20,099 nucleotides of DNA from Plakobranchus ocellatus. Its lineage: Eukaryota > Mollusca > Gastropoda > Plakobranchidae. Positions 1 to 8,533 of the stretch are shown here, one piece after another. Made by a program: the position numbers and the translations under genes. The stretch covers positions 332,710 to 352,808 of the forward strand of contig BLXT01002641.1 in NCBI GenBank assembly GCA_019648995.1. The letters are read 5' to 3'. Below the pieces are notes generated by a model, which saw only the letters and a list, made by a program, of their open reading frames with translations, did no database searches and was not told the DNA's origin. The first letter of the stretch is position 1, and each line of letters opens with the position of its first letter.

Positions 1-49
<49 letters not shown>

Positions 50-72
50 AAAGAGGAAGGAAGGAAGAGCGC
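1..72. repeat. (AG)n microsatellite with degenerate purine tail
   Basis: The window opens inside an uninterrupted AG dinucleotide run of about 45 bases that grades into a GAAA/GGAA purine tract. It is a simple-sequence repeat and its left end is cut by the window edge. Confidence 0.95.
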
Positions 73-121
73 AGAGAAAACGATGGCCCACACAAGGGCT
101 GTTGTTAGACCTACTGTGGTT

Positions 122-160
122 TAGTCCTATAAAGGACTGTTGCTTAGTCCTGAAAGGACT
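122..160. repeat. Pair of short near-palindromic direct repeats
   Basis: Two copies of a TAGTCCT...AAAGGACT motif lie at 122-138 and 145-160. Each is itself a small inverted repeat (AGTCCT paired with AGGACT). They sit just beyond the C-terminal end of the piggyBac relic, so they could be remains of that element's subterminal structure. No matching terminus was found at the other end. Confidence 0.5.
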
Positions 161-204
161 GGTAAGCTGAATAAGAGGAGTCAAAGCCAGTGGGTTGGTT
201 GTTT

Positions 205-1943
205 TCATTTGTTGCTTTGTTCAAAAGTACCCTTGTGGGCCCGATTTAAATCTTTCTTCGTGTGGTACAGCTCAAAACACCTGTCCACATGAAGACCAAC
301 ATCAAAATCTTGGCACTCAAAAGTGACTGAATTTTTGTTTGGGTCTCTCAGAGCAAACTTCACATTCACATCGTGGATTTTGATTTTTTGCATTAGGTTT
401 TGGCTGTATCATATGGGAAAAGTGTCGACATGTGAGGTGAAAGAGAGATGACTGTCCACATCCCAAGGGTCAAGCTACAGGGGTGAAGATGAACTGAACT
501 AGCTGTGCTGAGAAGTCTTTCCTGAAGATTTGATGGCTCAGTCTCTTGACTCCTGTAGCCTTGAGCATAATATACACTTTCAGGACCAAAAACATAAACA
601 CCACTTCAAGATCCTCCTGTTTGAGGCAGTGCATGCCACCATTTGATCACTTTGATCAACTGCACCCATGTATTTGTTATAAATATGGACTGCCGGTAAC
701 TTAATGACAGGCTTCTTAGCTTCTGGATTGGTCTTGTCAGCAGAACAGTGTTGGCTGAGTGCACTGTGGTCAAGATCCTGATTTCTTTAGGTTCACAAAC
801 CTGATGTAGTTCAAAGTTCCATCAGTCAGAGTTGTGACAGCTTTATCTTCTTTTTTTAGTTGTGGCAACATTTCCAAGGTTGATTCATCCGCATGGTACC
901 ACTGGCCAGAGTGCTATGCTCCTTTAGGCAAGCGAACAAGATTGGGCTTGTGTAGTAGTTGTTGATGTAGAGGGTTTGGCCCCAGTCAAGGTGGGGAGCG
1001 ATTAATCCTTCGACAATGTCAAATGTAGCACCAAGAGGAGAATTTTTCTTCCTTCCTGTGTAAAAGTCAAGCTTGCAGCAGTAAGCTGTGTTGCTGTCAC
1101 ACAGCTCAAACACTTTTATACCAAACTTGTCTGGATACGCACAGAAAGAGAGGGCCCCCCCTCCATGCCACCATGACTTCATCTGTTGCAATGTTTTTTC
1201 CAGGGAAAATGTCAATGTAATGTTCCTTATTAGCGCTTCAACCCATGTGCAGATTTTGTAGATTGGATTGTAGACTGTGTCGTCTTTAGGTGCCGAGCAC
1301 TTATTATTAGATACCTGAAAAGGTGAGAGGATCAGAAAAATCTGTCCTTCACCAAGATGAAGCAGGAGAATGGTGGCTAGTAAAGGTCATGTAGAGTATT
1401 CTCTATTACCATGAGTCCCATGGCCATGATCAGTCCAAGGAAAGCTGGCATCTCTCCTACTGTGACCTCCACCCAATGCTTGAGAGAGGACTCAGCTTCT
1501 CTCCTCTCAGTGATTGCTTAGCATATCTCTGTATTTCCTCCACCAAGTTTGTTAGCATGCTGTTGTTAACTATCAGGTCAAAATAGTCAAGAGGTGTGTC
1601 GCCTCCAACATTAACCAGCAGCCCAGTTCTGCCGATGAATGACAAATTGTCAGGGATAGCAGTTCCCTCTCTCCATCCTTCTTCATTATTGCCATCACTT
1701 TGAACTTCGCTATCCTCCAGCTTTTCTCCATTGAATGGCTGCCTAACGGTTGAAAGTACATGTCACCGCCAAACGGCAACAATTCCCCACACTCCATTTC
1801 AATATTTGTATCTCCATTTTCTTGACTAAAATCTGATGAAAACAACGTTGGATATACAGTGGATGTATTACTATCATCTTGCTTGCAAGCATTCTCAGAA
1901 CATTGGAATTGCTATTGATGATCTTAGTCATATCAGTATTCAA
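205..1943 (-). pseudogene. Decayed piggyBac-family transposase (DDE_Tnp_1_7 type)
   Basis: This is a minus-strand relic of a cut-and-paste transposase, read in order from 1943 down to 205 with frame changes. The piece at ~1690-1457 carries the domain start (TPLDYFDLI, then LVEEIQRYAKQ). A frameshift near 1480 leads to HWVEVTVGEMPAFLGL. Next comes VYNPIYKI (~1275). The first catalytic Asp segment, ATDEVMVAWRG (~1190-1160), lies in a frame different from its flanks. The 1160-860 piece has DKFGIKVFEL, LDFYTGRK and LYINNYYTSP, where families normally have DN before the YTSP motif. At ~640-681 is YNKYMGAVDQSDQM, which holds the third catalytic Asp. At 205-393 is the end of the Cys-rich C-terminal domain (RCFELYHTKKDL). 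Several frameshifts and stops make it non-functional. The order and motifs are diagnostic of piggyBac. The N-terminal part above ~1690 is assigned only by position. No terminal repeats were located with confidence. Confidence 0.9.
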
Positions 1944-2197
1944 ACTGAGGATGTCTCAAATTGACAAAAAGATAAAGTAGAATGTTGTAAAAACGCCTTG
2001 TATTATACAAGCAATAGCAGTATTGATGTTATTGGTTTAAGGAGCCGAGCACAACTGATACTGGCCTGCTAAATCAGTGCCAAGCATGGCCTACACACTA
2101 TTATTATTAAGCAAAATCACTTATGAGATAAAATAACAAAGACAAAAGCAGACATAGGGTAAGCTGCACATCAACAGCAGATTAAGCTTTTTTCATC
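1944..2197. other. Unassigned spacer between transposase relic and minisatellite
   Basis: About 250 bases of AT-rich sequence with no ORF of note. It probably includes the 5' untranslated end of the piggyBac relic. I could not recognise a terminal repeat in it. Confidence 0.5.
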
Positions 2198-2637
2198 AAG
2201 ACCAGGCTGAGCACAGGGCTGGTGAGACAAGGGTGGGGGCAGAGACTGGTGAGACCAAGCTGACTACAGAGGTCGGTGGTAGCAGGCTGTTAGCTGAAGC
2301 TGGTGAGAAAAGGCTGAGTGCAGAGGCTGGTAGGAGCAGGCTGTTGGCTTAGGCTGGTGAGATCAAGCTGAGTGCAGAGATTGATAGGATCAGGCTGAGT
2401 GTAGAGGCTGGTGTGACCAGGCTGGGGGGCAGAGGCTGGTGAGACCAGGCTGAGGTCAGAGGCTGATTAGACAAGGCTGAGACCAGGGTGAGTGCAGAGG
2501 CTGATAATACCAGTCTGGGGGCAAATGCTGGTGAGACCAGGCTGAGTACACAGGTTGGTGAAACCGTAGTTTGGGTCTGGGGGCAGAGCCTGGTGAGACC
2601 AAGCTGAGTGCAGAGCTTGGTGGGAGCAGGCTGTTGA
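2198..2637. repeat. 27-bp minisatellite, block 1 (~16 units)
   Basis: GC-rich tandem array of a 27-bp unit that begins GAGGCTGGTGAGACC and ends GAGTGCA, with many point variants. Because 27 is a multiple of three, the array stays open on both strands, and the minus strand reads as a 9-residue repeat of the type SLVSPASAL. The array contrasts with the surrounding AT-rich DNA. One variant run (GTAGTTTGGGTCTGGGGG, ~2568-2585) recurs near 3964-3980 and links this block to the third one. Coding potential here is a by-product of the period and no gene is called. Confidence 0.92.
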
Positions 2638-3583
2638 TTAATGGGCCATTTAAACATACAGTTATTTCATAAAAAAATGTAGGATATTGGGCAGTTTCAG
2701 TTTTTATGCGTAGACCCGAGCGTGGAAACAAGCGGCTGTATTGATACCTGTCAGTTCTCATTTTGGCAGCCAGATATCTGGCGAATAGACACAGCTATTG
2801 AGAGCAGTGCCTTTGAAATGTTGTGTTACAGCATTTAAATTCTATTCCAAAAATTTCCTAAATATCCATCAAATGATAAAATTAATGGAATTTTTGTGTG
2901 CGGCATTTTAGAATTAACAAAATCCATGTTGAGGATGCAATTTGAAGCTGAATCACAAATTTTTTTCTTATTTTTTTTTCTTAAACAACATGTGTCCCTA
3001 CCCTTTGGCCAAAACCTAGAGAGCTCAAGGCTAGCCTAGCCTAATCTCTTGGTCCTAGATCTTGTTTGCCTTAAAGAAACATAGTAGGATCCTCAATTAG
3101 CTAGAAAAATTAAATCTGAGCAATAATAATAATAATAATAATAACAATCTTTTATGGTAGGTTAGAGTCTGATGGAGGGCCTGAAAGTCTGAGACATCTT
3201 GTTAAGGCCTGGCTATATTTGCAAAAATCAAACTCATTATTATTCTAAGTATTCACATTAGAATTGTTGTTGTTGATGTATTCATAAGAGGAAAAAGAAG
3301 TTCTTCCAAAATGCAATTTATTCATCTGTGTGTAGAGATATCTTTTCTAAAGGCCTATTTGCAGTTTACACACTCATCAAAAAGCAAGCCATTGGATTGA
3401 ACAGACAGTTGGTATTTTGTGAAAAAAGGCCAACATAGGCGTAAGAAATGACAGTTATTGGATCAAACAAAGTGCACTTCTAAACAGAGCTTGTCTCGTT
3501 CTCTTGTCAGCTCCATGATTTCCCAGATTGATGACTGTCAGTTGAACTGTTAATTTTAAATATGTACATTTAAATGGCTTTAA
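2638..3583. mobile_element. TTAA-flanked insertion splitting the minisatellite
   Basis: A ~938 bp AT-rich segment (2642-3579) interrupts the 27-bp array and is bounded by TTAA at 2638-2641 and 3580-3583. Its ends are imperfectly inverted: the left begins TGGGCCATTTAAA and the right ends TTTAAATGGCT. Removing the segment and one TTAA gives a continuous minisatellite unit. An uninterrupted relative of that unit (CAGGCTGTTGGCTTAGGCTGG, ~2337-2357) is present inside block 1. TTAA target duplication is the hallmark of piggyBac-superfamily transposition. No transposase ORF is visible inside, so this would be a non-autonomous element. It includes an (AAT)n run at ~3122-3143. Confidence 0.65.
3122..3143. 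repeat. (AAT)n microsatellite
   Basis: About seven uninterrupted AAT trinucleotides lie inside the TTAA-flanked insertion. Confidence 0.9.
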
Positions 3584-3850
3584 GGCTGGTAAGACAAGGC
3601 TGGAGGCAGAGGCTGGTGAGACCAGGCTGAATACAGAGGCTGTTGAGACCAAGCTGGGGTCAGAGGATGGTGAGACCAAGCTGGGGGCAGAGGCTGGTGA
3701 GTGCAGGCTGAGTGCAGGGGCTGGTGAGACCAGGCTGAGAGCAGAGGCTGGTGAGACCAGGTTGAGTGCAGAGGCTGGTGAGATCAGGCTGGTGGCAGAG
3801 GCTGGTGAGATCAGGCTGGGGTTAGAGGCTGGTGCGGCCAGGCTGAGTGA
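3584..3850. repeat. 27-bp minisatellite, block 2 (~10 units)
   Basis: Continuation of the 27-bp GGCTGGTGAGACC-type array on the right of the TTAA-flanked insertion. Spacing between successive GAGGCTGGTGAGA starts is exactly 27 in the central units. The array ends at GGCTGAGTGAG. Confidence 0.92.
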
Positions 3851-3921
3851 GTTGAATGCGATAACTCACACACAACATAAAAAATTAACTGTTCTTTCAT
3901 TACCTTTTTTTTTTTAAATAT

Positions 3922-3982
3922 GTGCTGGTGGGAGCAGGCTGAGTGCAGAGACTGGCTTAACCATAGTTTGGGTGTGGGGGTG
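3922..3982. repeat. 27-bp minisatellite, detached block 3
   Basis: A short stretch (TGCTGGTGGGAGCAGGCTGA...) resumes the minisatellite after ~70 bases that end in a T-rich run. It continues into the CCATAGTTTGGGTGTGGGGG variant, which matches an internal variant of block 1. Confidence 0.8.
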
Positions 3983-5280
3983 ATGAATGATGAGTAATTG
4001 AGCACACAGTAGCTTTCATGATTCACTACCATAAGCCCAATGCCACTACCTCAGACTTATTGTTGGCTGAGAGTGAGAGCCCTCTTGGTGGCACATTTTG
4101 CCTTCTTCAGAAACTCAGCAGGAAATTTCTGTTCATAGCAAGTTGTTGTTGAATGAGTATTGTTGACTAATAGCACAGAAAGCATTCCATTTGACAGAGA
4201 TCCTCTGAAATCTGTTATTTCTGACTCAACTAAATATGGGCTAACATTCTGCATTGCTGTGGGAAATAGTGCAGACCTGCTAACTTTCTGTTTTGCTTGG
4301 AAAAAATTCCAGTGAACAACCATAAATTCTGTTTTCTGGGCAGCTCTATTAAAACCCTTGTGGACAATGGAAAAAAAACTCTGTTTTTAATCCTTTATAA
4401 TATATCAATCCAATATCAACAACTGCAATTACTTTTTAGCGGTACCTATGTTACTTGCATTGAACAATATATATTATTTATCATTATTATTGAAATGACC
4501 CAAACACCCAATATGCATTCCATAACATTTATTTAATATGCCCTGTAAGGGAACCAAGTAACTTCTGCATTACTGATATATATATGTCACAGTGCTACAT
4601 GTTCCTGTGGTCATGAACCTAACTCTATGTCATTGATGCTTGTGGTCAGTGCATAGGGATGAGCGTGTAGCGCTCACTTGCAAAAAATGAAGTAACTTGA
4701 AAAGTGTGGCCCTCCTCAGATTTAGAGTGTAGCCTTTTGATGCTTGTAAAAATCTGATGGCAGGGATGTAAAAGCTAACACTCTGCTATTTCAGGAGTAA
4801 TCGAACGGATTTATCTTTCGGCTGCTTTCCCAAAGACCCAGAGTTGTAAAAGTCTTTATTTTTCTTTTACAAATAGATTGAATACTTCAAGGTTTAGTGG
4901 TTAGAATAATTTCTCATCTGAACGTTAGTAGTATGTAGATGTAAATCTAGAACAGATTTACAAGATGAAAATAGTCCCGTCATTGCATTTTATAAATAAA
5001 TTTCTCATCTAAACACTTTTTAAACTGCATGTGATCAACATATTAAGACTATTCGCTGCTGCTGCTGCAATATAATCAGCATCTCTCTTTCTTTCTTGCT
5101 CTCTTCTCTCTCTTTCTTGCTACAACCCTTTATCTCTAGGTCTGAACTTTTATAGCTCTTTACTGTGAAATTTGTCACTGCACCTATTTCTTTACTGTTT
5201 CTATATTTGTAGAGCTAAATCTAATAAATAAATAAAAATGTAATGTAGCTTAGGTCAAAGGGAAAACGTGGCAACAGCTT
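3983..5280. other. Gene-poor AT-rich stretch
   Basis: Nothing convincing is seen here. An 88-codon minus-strand frame (4057-4323) is open but has no recognisable family and no splice signals that I trust. Simple features are a CTG run near 5056-5067, a pyrimidine-rich CTTT tract at ~5082-5120 and scattered AATAAA strings near 5222-5236. Confidence 0.6.
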
Positions 5281-5289
5281 ATTTTGCAG

Positions 5290-5745
5290 AGAGGTCCGAC
5301 TAACTTTTCCACTATTCTAACAGCAAAGCCTCCATAGTAAGCAGGTAATGGGCCCGTTCTATATCTGTCAACTCAGCACATCTTATTCTTGGACTTCTAA
5401 AAGAAACCCAAGAGTGGTTAAATACAATGACAGCAAATTACTAGTCCAGATCAATTCCTTGTCTGGAAGGCTGGAAACTCTCCATCAGTTGTCTAATAAT
5501 GCTGTGGTATGATGTCTGAGAGAGCCATGGATTCCATTACCTGCTGACAGACAGGCTCAATCAAGATTGCTTGGAGAACCTTTTCTCTATCATTAGAGTC
5601 AAAGGAGGAAACAGATTCAACTCAAGTCCTCAGGAATTCTGTGCGCTCTTAAGCCAAACAATGGTCTGTGCTGCGCTTGTCCAAAGCAAAAGTCAAAATG
5701 GCAAGGAGGAGATCAATGTCTTTTTTCCAATTGTCCTAAATTAAA
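5290..5745 (-). pseudogene. Possible decayed protein-coding fragment, family unknown
   Basis: On the minus strand, successive segments read like real protein but are broken by stops and at least one frame change. From the right, an acceptor-like TTTAATTTAG near 5746 is followed by DNWKKDIDLLLAILTFALDK, then a stop, ERTEFLRT, another stop, and EKVLQAILIEPVCQQVMES. A frame change leads to RQLMESFQPSRQGIDLD, two adjacent stops, and AELTDIERAHYLLTMEALLLE. Composition is helix-like with few low-complexity residues. I do not recognise the family. It could be an old gene or transposon remnant, or a chance run. It ends ~70 bases short of the left TTAA-bounded element. Confidence 0.35.
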
Positions 5746-5814
5746 ATCGACGGATAAGGAATATCACAACACTGGTATAACAAAAGGTTTGCAGTTGAGA
5801 CTGTGGAAACAAAT

Positions 5815-6508
5815 TTAACTGATAGAGGGCTGGCCCAGATTGAAATTAACAATGGCCTGTGGCGGATGTAAGGGGCATAATCCTAATTTACAAAAGTACA
5901 CGTTTTACAAAATTTGTCATAAATTTTAAACCAAGGAAGTTACAAACATAATTCAAACACCAAAAAATAGAAGATTGGATGCACTTTCTTATGATATAAA
6001 CACTAAGGTATCAGTGATATTATGGGATATTGAAAAAAATTGATAACACGATCTCGGCAGTGGGGCTAGGACTAGATCTACATCTACATTCAGATTCATC
6101 ATCGTCGGAAGAGTCTAGACGTAGCCCATCAACTTCTCCCTCCTCTACATCAAAATTAACATCACTTTCATCATCAGTTTCAACTCCAACATCATCTACA
6201 GGGCTACCCTCATCTTCATCTTCTTTATTCGTCGATCTGTCTGTCAGTTGCGAGAGCAAGTTGAAGGTCATTTTGAAAAAATCGTTACTCGGTAACCATT
6301 CATTCAATTTTAGAACAGTAAACGGAAAACGAAAGTAGAACTCTTCAAGCAACAGAAACTATTAAGGCCCAGCCACTGTAAAGAAAATAAAGGGGCTTAT
6401 TCCGTACTATAAAAGTATGCTATAGTCAAGTATCAACGGGCGATAGCGGGCGCTCTGGCCAACACCCATAAAGAGCGGTGGCGGGCGATAACGCTTTTTA
6501 TCAGTTAA
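5815..6508 (-). mobile_element. Non-autonomous TTAA element, left copy
   Basis: A 694-bp unit bounded by TTAA at 5815-5818 and 6505-6508, with inverted ends CTGATA / TATCAG. The right-hand end is GC-rich and contains two direct copies of GGGCGATA (6438-6445 and 6483-6490), plausible transposase-binding subterminal repeats. A near-identical unit (about 97% by eye) lies inverted at 8534-9229. TTAA target duplication plus short inverted ends fits the piggyBac superfamily. The acidic ORF inside suggests derivation from a full element by internal deletion. It lies in the intron upstream of the first Cab45 exon seen here. Confidence 0.85.
6020..6271 (-). CDS. Short acidic ORF inside left TTAA element
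   Basis: From the first ATG this frame encodes 83 residues starting MTFNLLSQL. A central run is rich in Asp, Glu and Ser (for example VETDDESDVNF and SSDDDESE), and the frame ends FFNIP. The frame is open for 27 further codons upstream without an ATG. Acidic, disordered N-termini are usual in piggyBac-type transposases, so this is probably the leftover N-terminal part of such a gene. No catalytic domain follows. The inverted copy at 8773-9024 keeps the frame with only three residue changes. Expression is unproven. Confidence 0.45.
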   Translation of the reverse strand: MTFNLLSQLTDRSTNKEDEDEGSPVDDVGVETDDESDVNFDVEEGEVDGLRLDSSDDDESECRCRSSPSPTAEIVLSIFFNIP

Positions 6509-7641
6509 TAACTAAATGCATAGCCCCATGCCATAATGAGAAGTCGTCTTCAGATTTTTACTTATAGATTTTGATTACGGTACTTTCAAGATTAAAAATC
6601 TAGATAGATTTCTTTTAAATGAAAACCTAGGTCTGCATGAGCGTTTATATTTATGGCTTTTAAAGAAGCATTGCTTGACGCAATGTCAAAGTATTTGAGA
6701 TTTTTCCATCCCTAGATTTTAGATCTAACATATTGTGCCAGCAGGCCAAATCTAAATCTAATGCTAAACAACTAGTAAGGATAAGAGGAGCGTGAATAAA
6801 AAGCTTCTCTGAAGTCAATACCATCTGTGAGTTGGAATGTGGTAATTCATTTTCACCCACATTCTCTCTTTCGCTTCCTCTTCTTCTTCTTCTTTCTGAT
6901 ATCAAGACAGAGAATCAAGAACTATCGAGGAGATCAAACTTTCCCCTTAATTCATAAGGGATAATCTTGCTGAGCTGAAGATTTTTCTCAAGTTGAGATC
7001 TGATTTTAGTTAATTGTATAGCTAAAATTAACAATTTTAGTTAATTGGAAATTGTAAGGCATTAGGCAATAGATAGTAATACGTCATAATGTGTCCATTA
7101 GATGACATTAAAAAACCTCCAATGTCAATTTTCCTTTTTATTTTACCATTAAATGCAAATGTAAAAGATTGTTTTGACCAGTAAAGTTCTCTGAAATTGG
7201 CATAAAACATATTCTGAACATGGCCCTTTCAATGCCACCTTATTAATTTATTGTTTTCCAAACAAAAAAAATTATTATTCCTGCTGCCTCAAATTTATTT
7301 CTCAAAAGATATATGGTGTCTTTTCCAAACCCATTTCATTTTAAATGAGATTCTATTTACTTAGAGTAGGATTAATTTGCTATCAATATAATTTTATCTC
7401 TTTCTGTTCAGAATAATCTGTTTATTTATTCCCATTGCTCCTGTTCTTTCTCATGTAACCCCTCTTTTGTTTCCACCATAAACAAACTTTGTTTTTATGA
7501 CATAAGTTATAAAATTTTGCCTCGGATGTTACAGAATTTAAAAGGGAAGTTTTATTGTTTCGTTGCTCAACAGTATTTAAATTGAAGCCATATCGTGAAA
7601 AGCTTATCATTGACTTCACTTCTATCTCCCTTTCTGTGCAG
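6509..7641 (+). other. Intron sequence upstream of Cab45 exon
   Basis: AT-rich non-coding sequence between the left TTAA element and the exon at 7642. It includes a GAAGAAGAAG-type tract on the minus strand near 6875-6897 and a small repeat of TTTTAGTTAATTG near 7002-7042. Its last bases form a good 3' splice site: pyrimidine-rich CTATCTCCCTTTCTGTGCAG ending at 7641. Confidence 0.7.
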
Positions 7642-7817
7642 ACTCAAATGGTGATCAAATTATCACGGAAGAAGAGTTTGCAGCTTTGCCTCCAGGGGAT
7701 GTGGAGAATGAAGAATTCCGCCAAATGGACTTGAAATGGCAGACTGAAAGGCGCAAGGAATTCAATGAGATCATGGACATAGACCACAACAAGAAAGTGA
7801 CATTTGAAGAGCTCAAA
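7642..7817 (+). CDS. SDF4: Cab45/SDF4-like protein, penultimate coding exon
   Basis: This exon encodes part of a luminal EF-hand Ca2+-binding protein of the CREC group, closest to Cab45 (SDF4), which acts in Golgi cargo sorting in vertebrates. The exon opens in phase after one base of a split codon, which should be the Asp at position 1 of an EF-hand loop (loop continuing SNGDQIITEEE). The linker then matches the Cab45 pattern (FAALPPGDVENEEF, then ERRKEFNEIM). A second loop, DIDHNKKVTFEE, follows, with Lys where EF-hands usually have Gly at position 6. The exon is 176 bases long, with acceptor CTGTGCAG and donor AAA|GTAAGG, and ends on a codon boundary. Skipping it would shift the frame. It lies in the loop between two inverted TTAA elements. 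Family assignment rests on recall of Cab45 sequences and the fit to the next exon. Confidence 0.93.
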
Positions 7818-8028
7818 GTAAGGTTGATTCTGCTCTTGACGCTACATAACTTTTATTTCATATTGCTGGACAGACTTTGGCATGAGTGTCCAAATTCCTC
7901 ATTTTATCATCTTTCACCAGCATTGTCTATTGATTGTTAGGTTGGCTCTGGTTAAGAATCAGACCTCAAGTCTGATCTTTTTTGTAAGAGGTGAAAAACA
8001 ATTTGAAGCTTCTGACACTGATGCGAAC

Positions 8029-8300
8029 GTGGCACTGCTGTCCCATTTTGTATTCTAAATGAAATTTTCACTTTCTTTCATGAATCTGCCTTTAGAGGTC
8101 TGTTGTATTGTCCTCCTTGCTGGGCTATTATTTTGTCCTCCTTTTGTACTCTTATTACTTTTGTGTGGCACTGCTGTCCCATTTTGTATTCTAAATGAAA
8201 TTTTCACTTTCTTTCATGAATCTGCCTTTAGAGGTCTGTTGTATTGTCCTCCTTGCTGGGCTATTATTTTGTCCTCCTTTTGTACTCTTATTACTTTTGT
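8029..8300. repeat. Tandem duplication of a 136-bp unit
   Basis: Copy 1 occupies 8029-8164 and copy 2 occupies 8165-8300. Each begins GTGGCACTGCTGTCCC and ends TTACTTTTGT, and I see no mismatch between them. The identity implies a recent duplication or an assembly artefact. The long open frame across both copies is explained by the duplication and does not indicate a gene. Confidence 0.95.
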
Positions 8301-8533
8301 GTGCTATGATCCTGTCTTCCGTCAGTGATCTGTTATCTTGACTGCAGAAGTAAAACTACTTTATCTTGACACAGAATTAGTATATTGCATCCACTTTGTT
8401 ATTTCCCCTTTTGAAAAATTGCGATGAAGGCCCATAAATCTGTTTCTGGTTAATTAAACTAAATCCTGTAGAATTGTCCTTGTGAACAGAAAAAGCAAAA
8501 AATATCCTCTCTCATTTAAACCATTGGATCAGT

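Noticed and set aside
2349-2761. Two overlapping ~100-codon minus-strand open frames rich in Ser, Leu and Pro
   Set aside because: They are produced by the 27-bp minisatellite, whose period is a multiple of three. There is no independent coding evidence.
6030-6338. Ser-rich open frame on the + strand, with its mirror on the minus strand at 8706-9014
   Set aside because: This is the antisense shadow of the acidic ORF in each TTAA element: Asp/Glu codons read as Ser on the other strand.
6660-6905. 81-codon Arg/Glu-rich minus-strand frame
   Set aside because: It is driven by a GAA/GAAG simple repeat with no domain and no conservation evidence.
7686-7940. 84-codon + strand open frame starting at the ATG-like codon at 7686
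   Set aside because: It is the Cab45 exon plus intron readthrough past the GTAAGG donor. The exon ends at 7817.
8059-8328. 89-codon hydrophobic + strand open frame resembling a membrane protein
   Set aside because: It is a readthrough of the 136-bp tandem duplication in an intron. The hydrophobicity comes from T-rich composition.
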